A stretch of DNA of 35,669 bases from Chitinophagaceae bacterium UBA4857 (lineage in GTDB: Bacteria > Bacteroidota > Bacteroidia > Chitinophagales > Chitinophagaceae), in NCBI GenBank assembly GCA_002399735.1, contig DHEF01000031.1, forward strand, positions 27,284 through 62,952, written 5' to 3'. Shown one piece after another: positions 15,547 through 23,300 of this stretch (within the stretch, counting starts at the first letter, position 1; every line of letters begins with the position of its first letter). Made by a program: the position numbers and the translations under genes. The notes below the pieces were generated by a model, which did not search any database, had not been told where the DNA came from, and was given only the letters and a program-made list of their open reading frames with translations.

Positions 15547-17025
15547 TTATTCCTTTACTAAACCCGTTGTTATTTTAGCCGATAGTAAACACAGCGGAAT
15601 ACTTGGGCCGGGGTGTACGCTGCCGCCACAGAAATACAAGCCTTTTATTTCTTTTGAAAAGTTTGGATGGCGCTGAAACGCAGCATACTTATTATTAGAA
15701 CTGTTGCCATAAATAGCACCAAAGGCACTGGATGTTCTTTTTTCAATTACCCTTGGGTCAAAAACCATTTCGCTTTCTATCAAAGGTTCTATATCGGTTT
15801 TAAGTAAGCGGTTTACTTTTTGTATGATGGATTTTTTTGCTTGTTGTATAAAAGCATCCCAATCTTGTCCGCTGTTGTTGGGTACGTTTATAAACGTAAA
15901 CCAGTTTTCGCAACCTTCAGGTGCATCATCCGGCGAGTGTTTACTGGTGATGTTAATGTAAATAGTAGGGTCGTTATAAATTTGTTTTTTTGAAAAAATA
16001 GTATCAAACTCTTCCTCGTAATTACTACTGAATAAAATATTGTGCAAACCTAGCTGACTGAAAGATTTTTTTATGCCCCAGTAAAAAATAATTCCTGAAC
16101 TTGACTTGGGCTGATCCAATGTTTTTTGTGGCTTTTTTACAGCAGGCATTAATTTTTTGTAGCTGTTGTAAATATCCATATTGCTTATCACTACATCGTA
16201 AGGAGTAAAGTCTGTTGCAGTGCGTACACCTTTTACTTTTTTATTTTCTACTACAATTTCTTGGGCTGGTGTTGAGAAACGGAACTCTACGCCAATATCT
16301 TTTGCTAATTGCACCAGCGATTTTGTGATGCTGTACATTCCGCCAATGGGATAGTACGCCCCTTTCTGAATTTCGACATGGGCAATTACATTTAGCGTAG
16401 CCGGAGATAAATACGGACTACTACCATTGTAAGTTGCATAACGGTTAAATACTTGTACCAGCCTGGGATCTTTAAATGCTTTTGCATTGGCCTGGTTCAT
16501 GGTATCAAAAGCACCAATTTTTCCAAAGTTTATAATGCCACGCAAAGTTGGCCAGGTTAAAAAACTTTTTAGTTTGTGTAAGCTGTTTTTTAAAAACACT
16601 TCTTCGGTTAAGTGATACACTACACCGGTTTTGTTTAGGTATTTTAAAATAGCCTCTTTGCTATCCGTTGTTTGTTCGGCAATTTTTTGGGCAAAGGCCT
16701 CATTCCCATGATGGGCATCTAAAACACTGCCGTCTTCAAAAAAATATCGGTAAACAGGATCCAGTTGTTCGTAGTTGAAAAAATCTCTTGGGTTTTTACC
16801 GGATAAAATAAACAGTTCATCCACATACTCCGGCATGGTAAATACAGATGGACCCATATCAAACCGGTAACCTTTGTTTGACTCGGAAGATAATTTACCA
16901 CCCGGGAAAGCATTGGTCTCGTACACTGTTACCCGAAAGCCTTTGTTACGCATACGTATAGCGGCACCAATACCGGAAATACCTGCGCCAATAACCGCAC
17001 AATGTTTATTGTTCTCTTGTATCAT
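15547..17025 (-). CDS. FAD-dependent carotenoid desaturase, CrtI/CrtD family
   Basis: 492 residues from ATG 17023-17025. Dinucleotide-binding motif AVIGAGISGIGAA (10-22), then FPGGKL and GYRFDMGPSVFTMPEYVDEL, and the C-terminal FAD motif GLYFCGGSVHPGPSIPLCL. These oxidoreductases introduce double bonds into carotenoid backbones at the membrane. The GGKL..GYRFD.GPS.FTMP form resembles the CrtD-type (1-hydroxycarotenoid 3,4-desaturase) of Bacteroidota more than phytoene desaturase, but no other carotenoid gene is present to decide. The apparent start at 17061 is a TTG inside the -7 box TATTTTTG and is refused. It follows the MBOAT gene but has its own promoter. Confidence 0.88.
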   Translation of the reverse strand: MIQENNKHCAVIGAGISGIGAAIRMRNKGFRVTVYETNAFPGGKLSSESNKGYRFDMGPSVFTMPEYVDELFILSGKNPRDFFNYEQLDPVYRYFFEDGSVLDAHHGNEAFAQKIAEQTTDSKEAILKYLNKTGVVYHLTEEVFLKNSLHKLKSFLTWPTLRGIINFGKIGAFDTMNQANAKAFKDPRLVQVFNRYATYNGSSPYLSPATLNVIAHVEIQKGAYYPIGGMYSITKSLVQLAKDIGVEFRFSTPAQEIVVENKKVKGVRTATDFTPYDVVISNMDIYNSYKKLMPAVKKPQKTLDQPKSSSGIIFYWGIKKSFSQLGLHNILFSSNYEEEFDTIFSKKQIYNDPTIYINITSKHSPDDAPEGCENWFTFINVPNNSGQDWDAFIQQAKKSIIQKVNRLLKTDIEPLIESEMVFDPRVIEKRTSSAFGAIYGNSSNNKYAAFQRHPNFSKEIKGLYFCGGSVHPGPSIPLCLLSAKITTGLVKE

Positions 17026-17058
17026 AGCAATAGTGTGAATGGTTGGTTTATTTGCCGG

Positions 17059-17066
17059 CAAAAATA
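17059..17066 (-). promoter_or_regulatory. Promoter -7 box TATTTTTG of the desaturase gene (minus)
   Basis: Perfect TAnnTTTG on the minus strand, 34 bases before ATG 17025. Its last three bases were the misleading TTG start. Confidence 0.65.
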
Positions 17067-17083
17067 CAACTTATACAAAAGCC

Positions 17084-18745
17084 TTAAAACTGTAAGTATA
17101 TGGGCATTACCGGCTCGGATGATTTAAAGTAACCGTATAATAATACAAAACACAAAAAGGTAAATATGTACAACACTAACGGAACTTTTGTAAAACGATT
17201 GATAACATTATCGGCCAACGCATCGGGCAACGCATGCAGTATAAAACCAATACCCATCATGGTTACAACCGGCCAGTAATTTTGTATAAAGCCGCCCCAT
17301 ACCGATACATCAAAATGATTCCATATTTGGTTTAACATGGTAAGCGCCTTGGCAAAATCGTTATTGGTTTCATCAAAATCGGCGGTTTTAAAAAACACCC
17401 AACAGAAACAAACAAAGTGAAACGTAACAAGTATCATGATGGCTTTGTACCACCAACGTTTATTAATAATACTTAACGATTTTCCGGTTACCATCATCCA
17501 TACTTTGTGTATGGCTAGTGCAATACCGTGCAAGCCTCCCCATACAATAAAGTTCCAGTTGGCACCATGCCAAAAGCCGCCCAGCAACATGGTAGTAAGC
17601 AAATTCATGTTGGCACTTACTCCTTTTTTTTCTTTGTTAATAATGGACGGAAGTAAGAATATTAATAAAACAACTGCGCTACATAACACTGACATCCACC
17701 AACTGAGATGAAACAAATGTGTACACATAAAGTAGATGCCGCCAAAAAAAGCTATGGCAAATATCCAAGTGGTAACAGTTGCTCTTCTGTTACCGCCAAT
17801 GGGAATGTACAGGTAGTCACGCAACCAGGACGAAAGCGATATATGCCAACGCCGCCAGAACTCTGTAATATTTTTACTTTGGTAAGGCGATAAAAAATTG
17901 GTAGGTATATGAAAGCCCAACCAGCGGGCAATGCCAATGGCAATATCGCTATAGCCACTAAAGTCGCAGTAAATAACAATGGCATACCCATATACGGCAA
18001 ACAGGTTTTCTATGCCGGTGTACCGTCCCGGATCATCGAAAATGTAGTTGACAAAGTTGAGTGTTATATAGTCGGAGATAATGAGCTTTTTTATTAATCC
18101 CGATACAATTAAATAAAAGCCTTTGGCAAAATCGGTTTCGGATATTTGGTAAGGCTTGTTTATTTGTGGTACAAAATCATGGGCTCTTACAATGGGTCCC
18201 ATCATCAATTTTGGGAAGAAGGACAGGAACAATAAATAGTCGCTGAATTTTTTTGCGGGTTTAAACTCCCCTCGGTAAACATCCACCGTGTAACTCAGGT
18301 TTTCGAAGGTGTAGAATGAAATACCAATGGGTAAGATAATATTCAAAGGATTAAAGCCTGTGCTAAACAAATCGTTACTAAGGCTTATAAAAAAGTTGGT
18401 GTACTTAAAGTAAAACAACATGCCCAGGTTAAACACAATGCTGAGAATAAGCAGCCCTTTTTTCTTTGCTTTGTTTTGTTGCCGGTATATGGCGTTTGAT
18501 AAAACAAAATCGACCACGGCAGAAACCACAACGAGTAATACAAACTCGTTACTGGCTTTGTAAAAAAAATATAATGAGAAAAAGCAAAATATATACCTGC
18601 GGGTATTTATTTTATTGCGAAAGCAATAATACAGGGCAATAAAAACCGTAAAGAAAAAAACAAAAAAACCACTGTTAAATAGCAAAGGGTTTTCCGCGTC
18701 GTACAAAAACTGTTTAAAAAATGTGGTGATATCAAAGTTTGTCAT
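17084..18745 (-). CDS. MBOAT-family O-acyltransferase (AlgI/PatA-like)
   Basis: 553 residues with about 11-13 membrane segments. MBOAT signatures: SFYTFENLSYTVDVYRG (143-159), PKLMMGPIVR, FWRRWHISLSSWLRDYLYIPIGGN (296-319) and the catalytic-His region LLGGFWHGANWNFIVWGGLHG (H393, H406). Such proteins pass acyl groups, usually acetyl, across the inner membrane to periplasmic glycans. About 65 residues with two extra hydrophobic stretches separate the GGN and LLGG motifs, longer than in AlgI. The SGNH gene lies 51 bases upstream, and a GH73 enzyme before that. The substrate could be peptidoglycan or an exopolysaccharide; this sequence does not decide. Confidence 0.93.
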   Translation of the reverse strand: MTNFDITTFFKQFLYDAENPLLFNSGFFVFFFTVFIALYYCFRNKINTRRYIFCFFSLYFFYKASNEFVLLVVVSAVVDFVLSNAIYRQQNKAKKKGLLILSIVFNLGMLFYFKYTNFFISLSNDLFSTGFNPLNIILPIGISFYTFENLSYTVDVYRGEFKPAKKFSDYLLFLSFFPKLMMGPIVRAHDFVPQINKPYQISETDFAKGFYLIVSGLIKKLIISDYITLNFVNYIFDDPGRYTGIENLFAVYGYAIVIYCDFSGYSDIAIGIARWLGFHIPTNFLSPYQSKNITEFWRRWHISLSSWLRDYLYIPIGGNRRATVTTWIFAIAFFGGIYFMCTHLFHLSWWMSVLCSAVVLLIFLLPSIINKEKKGVSANMNLLTTMLLGGFWHGANWNFIVWGGLHGIALAIHKVWMMVTGKSLSIINKRWWYKAIMILVTFHFVCFCWVFFKTADFDETNNDFAKALTMLNQIWNHFDVSVWGGFIQNYWPVVTMMGIGFILHALPDALADNVINRFTKVPLVLYIFTFLCFVLLYGYFKSSEPVMPIYLQF

Positions 18746-18796
18746 ACCCTACCTATACTTAGCTATTATTGTCGTTTGTTTCTTTGTTGCTCTAAA

Positions 18797-20155
18797 TTAA
18801 TGCAGGCTTTGTTCATATTTATCATATTCCTTTTGCAGGGCATTAAAAAAATGCTCTCCTAAAATAGCGGCCCCGGCATGATTGGGATGAACATAATCTT
18901 TATTGGCCAATGGCGGTTTAGCATTGGCCCATTTTACAATGGTTTGTGCGCCACCCATAGTTGCATACAAGTTATAAAACATACTGCCTGTTTCAAATGC
19001 TATAGCAGCCTGCAGTTTTATTAAACTGTCAATACCAATTGCTGTTTTGTAACCATCGGCATACCTAAATGCCCTGTCGGCTGTGCCGGCTATAAGAATA
19101 TTTGATTTGGGAAAACTGTTTGCAAACTTTTTAACTACGGGCTCAAAGATGGACTTATACCAGGTAAACTTGGTATCGTTTGGCCTGAACATAACATTGA
19201 TACCATATTGAAACACCATCAGGTCGTAAGGATTTTCTTTAGCAATGGTATTTAAAAATGTACTATCGAGTGGTTTTAGCAATTCACCACTGGTACCTCT
19301 AAAACTAAAGTTATCTACCACAACACCCGCAGTTGGTTCAAATGCTATACCGTAAACAGGTAAGCTTGCATTGCTAATACCAACGGTAACTTTATTACTA
19401 TTATCAGTAGTTAGTACAATACGATTAAATAATTGGTTGGCTTGTATAACCTGTGGTTTGCCGTTAACCGAAACGGTAACGGGTTTATCGGCATAACCAC
19501 ATAGTAATATTTTTTCTGTAGTTATGGTTGTATCGGTAATTGTTTTGTCGGCTACCTGTATCCATCCGTTAGGTGTTGTGTAGGTATACCCGGATAGGTA
19601 CATGTATTTTTTATTGGTCGCACTTTTCATATTGGTAGTGGTCCAGTTGCCGCCAATATCATGTACAACGCTTTGTCTTAACTTATATGTTTGGGTGCTG
19701 ATGGGTATATAGCCTACACCCTGGCCGCCAAAATACTGTTGTAATAACTTGCGTAGCGTTTGTGTTAGCAAGTCGGCTTCTATCATACTATCGCCGAAAA
19801 AAGCAATGCGAATTTTTCCTTTTTTGTCACGTTTTAGCCGGTGTAATTTTTTTACCATTTGCTCCATGCTTACGGCAGCGGTATCGGCATTAAAATCGGT
19901 TATGGTATTGGCTTGCGTATATAAATCAAAATTGGTTGTAAAGTTTTTGCGTGGGGTGGTCGCCGTGTCCAGGGTTATGGCTTCACTGCTGTCAGTGGCT
20001 AAGGTTTTATTCCCGTCTGGAAAAACATCGGCCAGCATATTTACCCTTTGTAAGGGAGTATAATTCCAGGAAAAATAAATGTCGGCTAAGGAGAGCAATA
20101 ATAATAAAACGGTACTGATAACAACAAATAAAAACACCCGTTTAGCGCTGCTCAT
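18797..20155 (-). CDS. Membrane-anchored SGNH/GDSL hydrolase-type O-acyltransferase partner
   Basis: 452 residues. N-terminal signal anchor (about 7-25), a variable region, then the SGNH fold: block I IAFFGDSMIEADLL (G121-D122-S123, nucleophile S123), block III YGIN (GxN), and C-terminal D420-Y-V-H423 completing the triad. A large insert (about 170-290) between blocks I and III looks like a beta-rich carbohydrate-binding module. Paired with the MBOAT just downstream, it is likely the periplasmic transferase that places the acetyl group on glycan, as PatB does for PatA or AlgX/AlgJ for AlgI (known roles of those families). ATG at 20155, 13 bases from the glucosaminidase stop. Confidence 0.88.
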   Translation of the reverse strand: MSSAKRVFLFVVISTVLLLLLSLADIYFSWNYTPLQRVNMLADVFPDGNKTLATDSSEAITLDTATTPRKNFTTNFDLYTQANTITDFNADTAAVSMEQMVKKLHRLKRDKKGKIRIAFFGDSMIEADLLTQTLRKLLQQYFGGQGVGYIPISTQTYKLRQSVVHDIGGNWTTTNMKSATNKKYMYLSGYTYTTPNGWIQVADKTITDTTITTEKILLCGYADKPVTVSVNGKPQVIQANQLFNRIVLTTDNSNKVTVGISNASLPVYGIAFEPTAGVVVDNFSFRGTSGELLKPLDSTFLNTIAKENPYDLMVFQYGINVMFRPNDTKFTWYKSIFEPVVKKFANSFPKSNILIAGTADRAFRYADGYKTAIGIDSLIKLQAAIAFETGSMFYNLYATMGGAQTIVKWANAKPPLANKDYVHPNHAGAAILGEHFFNALQKEYDKYEQSLH

Positions 20156-20167
20156 ATTGGTTACAAA

Positions 20168-20710
20168 TTAATTACTTGCCAGTTTATGCTTTTGAATGGT
20201 CGAAGTTATGCGTTTTCTCCATTCAACCGGTGCTTCGGAATAACCTGCTTTACTTATGGCATCAATCCATAGTTTGTAATTATTGTTTCCTTTTAATCGG
20301 GTGTAATACTTGCGACGAGATAAGAGTTTACAAAAGTCGACATAGGAACCTATAACAGAACTGTATTGTTTATAGCGTGTTTTTATACCTTTTGTTTTTA
20401 GGAGGTTATTTTTACCTACTATACCAAAATGATTGTTTAACAGTTTTGAATTACGGCTGGTGCCCGAACCGGACTCGACGATAGCAACTGCCAAAATAAT
20501 GGAAGAAGGAATACCATAAGCCTGTGATAAAGAATCGGCAACGGGCTTGTACTTTGTTACGTAGGCTGTTTGTGCTTGTATGCTGTTTAGTCCGACTAAA
20601 CACAATAAAAACAAAGCAAGCATTGGTATTTTGGCTTTTGCCAATAGCTTTTGTAGATATGTTTTTGTCATCTGCACTGGTAAACGTACAGGAAAAAGCT
20701 GAGTTTTCAT
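20168..20710 (-). CDS. Secreted GH73-type glucosaminidase (peptidoglycan hydrolase)
   Basis: 180 residues from ATG 20708-20710; the signal segment is IPMLALFLLCLVGLNSIQAQ (about 28-47). An alternative ATG at 20671 gives a shorter leader. The mature part is a glucosaminidase domain: KPVADSLSQAYGIPSSIILA, catalytic E79 in AIVESGSGTS, NNHFGIVG, YKQYSSVIGSYVDFCKLL and WIDAISKAGY. GH73 enzymes cut the GlcNAc-MurNAc bond of peptidoglycan. First gene of the minus-strand unit with SGNH and MBOAT. The apparent start at 20764 is a TTG inside the -7 promoter box. Only the catalytic domain is present, with no LysM or SH3 targeting module. Confidence 0.9.
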   Translation of the reverse strand: MKTQLFPVRLPVQMTKTYLQKLLAKAKIPMLALFLLCLVGLNSIQAQTAYVTKYKPVADSLSQAYGIPSSIILAVAIVESGSGTSRNSKLLNNHFGIVGKNNLLKTKGIKTRYKQYSSVIGSYVDFCKLLSRRKYYTRLKGNNNYKLWIDAISKAGYSEAPVEWRKRITSTIQKHKLASN

Positions 20711-20761
20711 AGTGTTTAAGATGAAAAGTCGGCTCGTTTTCGTTGCATTACAACCTACCGG

Positions 20762-20792
20762 CAAAAGTTAAAATAATTTGATTAACAGACAA
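20762..20792 (-). promoter_or_regulatory. Promoter of the glucosaminidase-SGNH-MBOAT unit (minus)
   Basis: On the minus strand: TTG (20792-20790), 19-base spacer, TAACTTTTG (20770-20762), one base longer than TAnnTTTG. The leader to ATG 20710 is about 45 bases. Confidence 0.6.
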
Positions 20793-21249
20793 ATATAGAA
20801 ATATTTTAATGATTATCAAATATTTACAACTTTATTAACTCCCATTACAGTTATTGGCATTATATAAAATTAAACCCTTTTGCGAGGAGTGTTGATGTAT
20901 ACGCTACTGCCGAATAGCTGCCCGACTGGCAGTAGTAGCTGCAATGGAAGGTGGGCAAGTGTGCAGGCCTTGCACTACTACAGAAGGCGGGAACTGCTGC
21001 TGACCAAGGAACGGGATTATGACAGCCCCAAATAGAAAAATTGTGATTCTACATAAGAATAGAACACTACAATATTTGGAGGAAGTAAGATTAAAATTAT
21101 TGATAAATAGGTTTGGCTTAAATTTTGAAATAACAGTTGCGATTTTTACCTTGTATAAATTGTAATAATTTATTTGGTATACAAGTGTAGTTCTTTTCGT
21201 TTTAAGAATAAATATTGTAATATCGCCTTACAATATAAAAAAGTACATT
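20771..21249. other. Gap between divergent units: repeat A copy 1 and sigma-gene upstream region
   Basis: Holds repeat-A copy 1 (20917-21030), a possible promoter box TAGGTTTG (21108-21115), and an inverted pair CTTGTATA (21150-21157) / TATACAAG (21178-21185) in the likely leader of the sigma gene. No coding region. Confidence 0.65.
20917..21030 (-). repeat. Intergenic repeat family A, copy 1 (inverted)
   Basis: The reverse complement matches copy 3 at 32159-32280 in order: TGGGGCTGTC, GGTCA.C, TTCCCGCCTTCTGTAGTAGT with GCAA, GCCCAC, and AGCTACTACTGCCAGTCGGG with CAGC. Two blocks of 24-25 bases are identical. GTAGTAG and CTACTAC within it are complementary, so it can fold. Confidence 0.85.
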
Positions 21250-21813
21250 TTGGACGAACGGCTATTGATTGAACAACTAAAAAAAGGCGATGAAAAAGCC
21301 TTTAAAATAGTTGTAGATAGTTGGAAGGACATGGTTTTTAACACAATTTTAGGTATTGTGCAAAGTATGGAGGATGCAGAAGACCTTACCCAAGATGTTT
21401 TTATTCAGGTGTATAATTCAATCAACACATTTAAAGGGGAGTCAAAGTTATCAACCTGGCTTTACCGGATTGCTATAACAAAATCGTTAGATTTTGAACG
21501 GAAACGAAAGCGGAAAAAGCGTTTTGGTTTTATGAAGAGCATTTTGGGCGAAAGTAATGAGGAAACCTATATTATACCTGATTTTAATCATCCGGGAATA
21601 GCGCTTGATAAAAAGGAAGATGCGAAAATGCTGTTTGAAGCAATAAAGGAACTACCTGAAAATCAAAAAATTGCATTTGTTTTAAACAAAATTGAGGGAT
21701 TAAGTTATCAGGAGACAAGTGAAATAATGCAAACTACGGTACCTTCAGTGGAGTCATTATTGCACAGGGCAAAGACTAATTTAAAGAAGGGCCTGGAACA
21801 AAAGTTTAGATAA
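21250..21813 (+). CDS. ECF-type RNA polymerase sigma factor (sigma-70 family)
   Basis: 187 residues. Region 2: LIEQLKKGDEKAFKIVVDSW..DMVFN.. DAEDLTQDVFIQVYNSINTFKGESKLSTWLYRIA (core and -10 recognition). Region 4: LPENQKIAFVLNKIEGLSYQETSEIMQTTVPSVESLLHRAKTNLKKGL (-35 HTH). A basic KRKRKKR linker starts at about 84. TTG start (21250); conserved region 2 begins immediately and no ATG precedes it, so TTG is likely real. It heads a unit with a small membrane protein and two periplasmic proteins, the usual arrangement of a membrane-controlled stress sigma factor. Confidence 0.95.
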   Translation: MDERLLIEQLKKGDEKAFKIVVDSWKDMVFNTILGIVQSMEDAEDLTQDVFIQVYNSINTFKGESKLSTWLYRIAITKSLDFERKRKRKKRFGFMKSILGESNEETYIIPDFNHPGIALDKKEDAKMLFEAIKELPENQKIAFVLNKIEGLSYQETSEIMQTTVPSVESLLHRAKTNLKKGLEQKFR

Positions 21814-21874
21814 TTTGGAAAAAAAATGGTTTGAACAAAAGTTTTTTTAAAGTAAAACGTCAAATACTTGTCCA

Positions 21875-22210
21875 ATGAACGATAATAATAACATACAATT
21901 GCGAATTGACGCCATTTTAAGCAGTACCGATGGTATTACAAGAGCCGGGGCTAACCCTTACCTGCATACCCGCATTATGGCAAGGTTAGGCGAAGAAAAA
22001 TCGGTTTGGGCTGTTATAAGCGGCTTTATTACCAGACCGGCTATTGTGTTAAGTACCCTTTGTTTTATTATTATTGTAAACGTTTTTGTTGTATTAAATA
22101 CAAAAGAAAACGCTGCCACCACCACTGCACAAACCAATAATTTAAACGATAACGAGTATCAACAAATGGCATCGGCTACCACTTATGACTATGTAAGTGT
22201 TGAACCTTAA
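21875..22210 (+). CDS. Small single-pass membrane protein, candidate anti-sigma factor
   Basis: 111 residues: cytoplasmic N-terminus (1-46) with LRIDAILSSTDGITRAGANPYLHTRIMARL, one membrane helix (about 50-70, AIVLSTLCFIIIVNVFVVL), and a short polar tail. No zinc-binding anti-sigma (HxxxCxxC) motif is present. Size, topology and position right after an ECF sigma gene suggest an anti-sigma factor of the CnrY type; this is inference from context. The next gene's likely start is five bases after this stop, and an alternative GTG start would overlap it. Confidence 0.7.
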   Translation: MNDNNNIQLRIDAILSSTDGITRAGANPYLHTRIMARLGEEKSVWAVISGFITRPAIVLSTLCFIIIVNVFVVLNTKENAATTTAQTNNLNDNEYQQMASATTYDYVSVEP

Positions 22211-22214
22211 AAAA

Positions 22215-22712
22215 ATGTCCACTACAACTACAAAATATAAAACGCTTTTATTCATCATAGCTGTATTGCTTATAAGTAATATTGCTTTGGTAGTATATAC
22301 GTTTACCGGAAGGTGCGAACATAAGCCACCGACTAAGGATCAAAACAAAAGCGGTATAACCAGTGCCCTGCAAAACGAAGTAGGTTTTAGCGAACAGCAA
22401 CTGGCACAATATAAAAACTTAAGAGAAGAACATTGGAAAATTGCAAAACCATTGTTCGACTCTATGCAAAAAGGAAAAGAGCTGTTGTTTAATTTAACAC
22501 AAACTGCTTCGGTTGATGATAGTTTGGTGCAAAACGCAGCCGCATCCATTGCATCGCATCAAAAACTGATGGAGCTACAAAGCTTTCGCCACTTTAAGCA
22601 GGTGCGTGACCTTTGTAGTGCCGAGCAATTACCCAGGTACGATAGTGTACTTAAAAAAATTGTAAGTAAACGTGGAAAACCACAACAACAAGCCGGTGAT
22701 CAAAAAAAATAA
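22215..22712 (+). CDS. Membrane-anchored Spy/CnrX-like periplasmic sensor protein
   Basis: 165 residues from ATG 22215 (a GTG six codons upstream is possible). One membrane helix (about 12-33), a CEH motif just after it, then a helical periplasmic domain: VGFSEQQLAQYKNLREEHW and LCSAEQLPRYDSVLKKIV, the LTxxQ-like helix pairs of the Spy/CpxP/ZraP/CnrX superfamily. In that group CnrX senses metal and CpxP/Spy sense misfolded proteins. Here it sits between a possible anti-sigma protein and a soluble Spy-like protein, so it may supply the signal to the sigma factor (inference). Confidence 0.75.
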   Translation: MSTTTTKYKTLLFIIAVLLISNIALVVYTFTGRCEHKPPTKDQNKSGITSALQNEVGFSEQQLAQYKNLREEHWKIAKPLFDSMQKGKELLFNLTQTASVDDSLVQNAAASIASHQKLMELQSFRHFKQVRDLCSAEQLPRYDSVLKKIVSKRGKPQQQAGDQKK

Positions 22713-22732
22713 ACATTAAAAACTACATCGAA

Positions 22733-23149
22733 ATGAAAAACAGAATAATTTTGACGGGCATTGTTTTAGCTGCGGCTTTAACAGTAAATGCTCAGGGTGG
22801 TTTTCAACGTACTACTGTTGAAGAGAGGGTTAAAATTGTACATAATAAAATTGACAGTGCATTTAAGCCATCTGCCGAAAACCTGAAACAGATTGACGAT
22901 GTATTTACAACCTACTACAAAGAGCAGGATAAGTTAAGAGAAGAGCTGATGAGTGGTGGCGGACGTCCGGATATGGAGGCAATGCGTGAAAAACAAAAGC
23001 CTATTACCGAAAAACGTGACGCAGCATTAAAAAAATTATTGTCAGATGAGCAATATAAAAAATATATTGCCGAAATTGAGCCCTCTTTACGTCCGCGTGG
23101 TCGTGGACCCGGTGGCGGCGGACAGGGTGGTGGAAGAAACAGAGATTAA
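22733..23149 (+). CDS. Soluble secreted Spy/CpxP-like protein
   Basis: 138 residues. Signal peptide MKNRIILTGIVLAAALTVNA (1-20); helical body with VEERVKIVHNKIDSAFKPSAENLKQIDDVF and KRDAALKKLLSDEQYKKYIAEI, a pair of LTxxQ-like helices; Gly/Arg-rich tail (about 119-138). Probably a periplasmic chaperone or stress buffer. Last gene of the sigma-factor unit, 20 bases after the CnrX-like gene and followed by the terminator at 23193-23229. Confidence 0.75.
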   Translation: MKNRIILTGIVLAAALTVNAQGGFQRTTVEERVKIVHNKIDSAFKPSAENLKQIDDVFTTYYKEQDKLREELMSGGGRPDMEAMREKQKPITEKRDAALKKLLSDEQYKKYIAEIEPSLRPRGRGPGGGGQGGGRNRD

Positions 23150-23192
23150 TATAAACGCATTATAAAGAAGGTTTAATGGTTAATGTGCATGT

Positions 23193-23229
23193 AAGCCGGG
23201 TATTTTTATACCTGGCTTCTCTTTTTTAT
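23193..23229 (+). terminator. Terminator of the sigma-factor unit
   Basis: AAGCCGGGTAT (23193-23203) pairs with ATACCTGGCTT (23208-23218) with one G-U, TTTT loop, then CTCTTTTTTATA. Confidence 0.85.
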
Positions 23230-23276
23230 ATAGCTGCTAAAGCCTTTGTTACCTAACCCTTCTTACTTAACAGTAA

Positions 23277-23284
23277 TATATTTG
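23277..23284 (+). promoter_or_regulatory. Promoter -7 box TATATTTG of the dehydrogenase gene
   Basis: Perfect TAnnTTTG, 16 bases before the ATG, giving a leader of only about 12 bases. Confidence 0.65.
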
Positions 23285-23300
23285 CACCAACATAAGCTAT

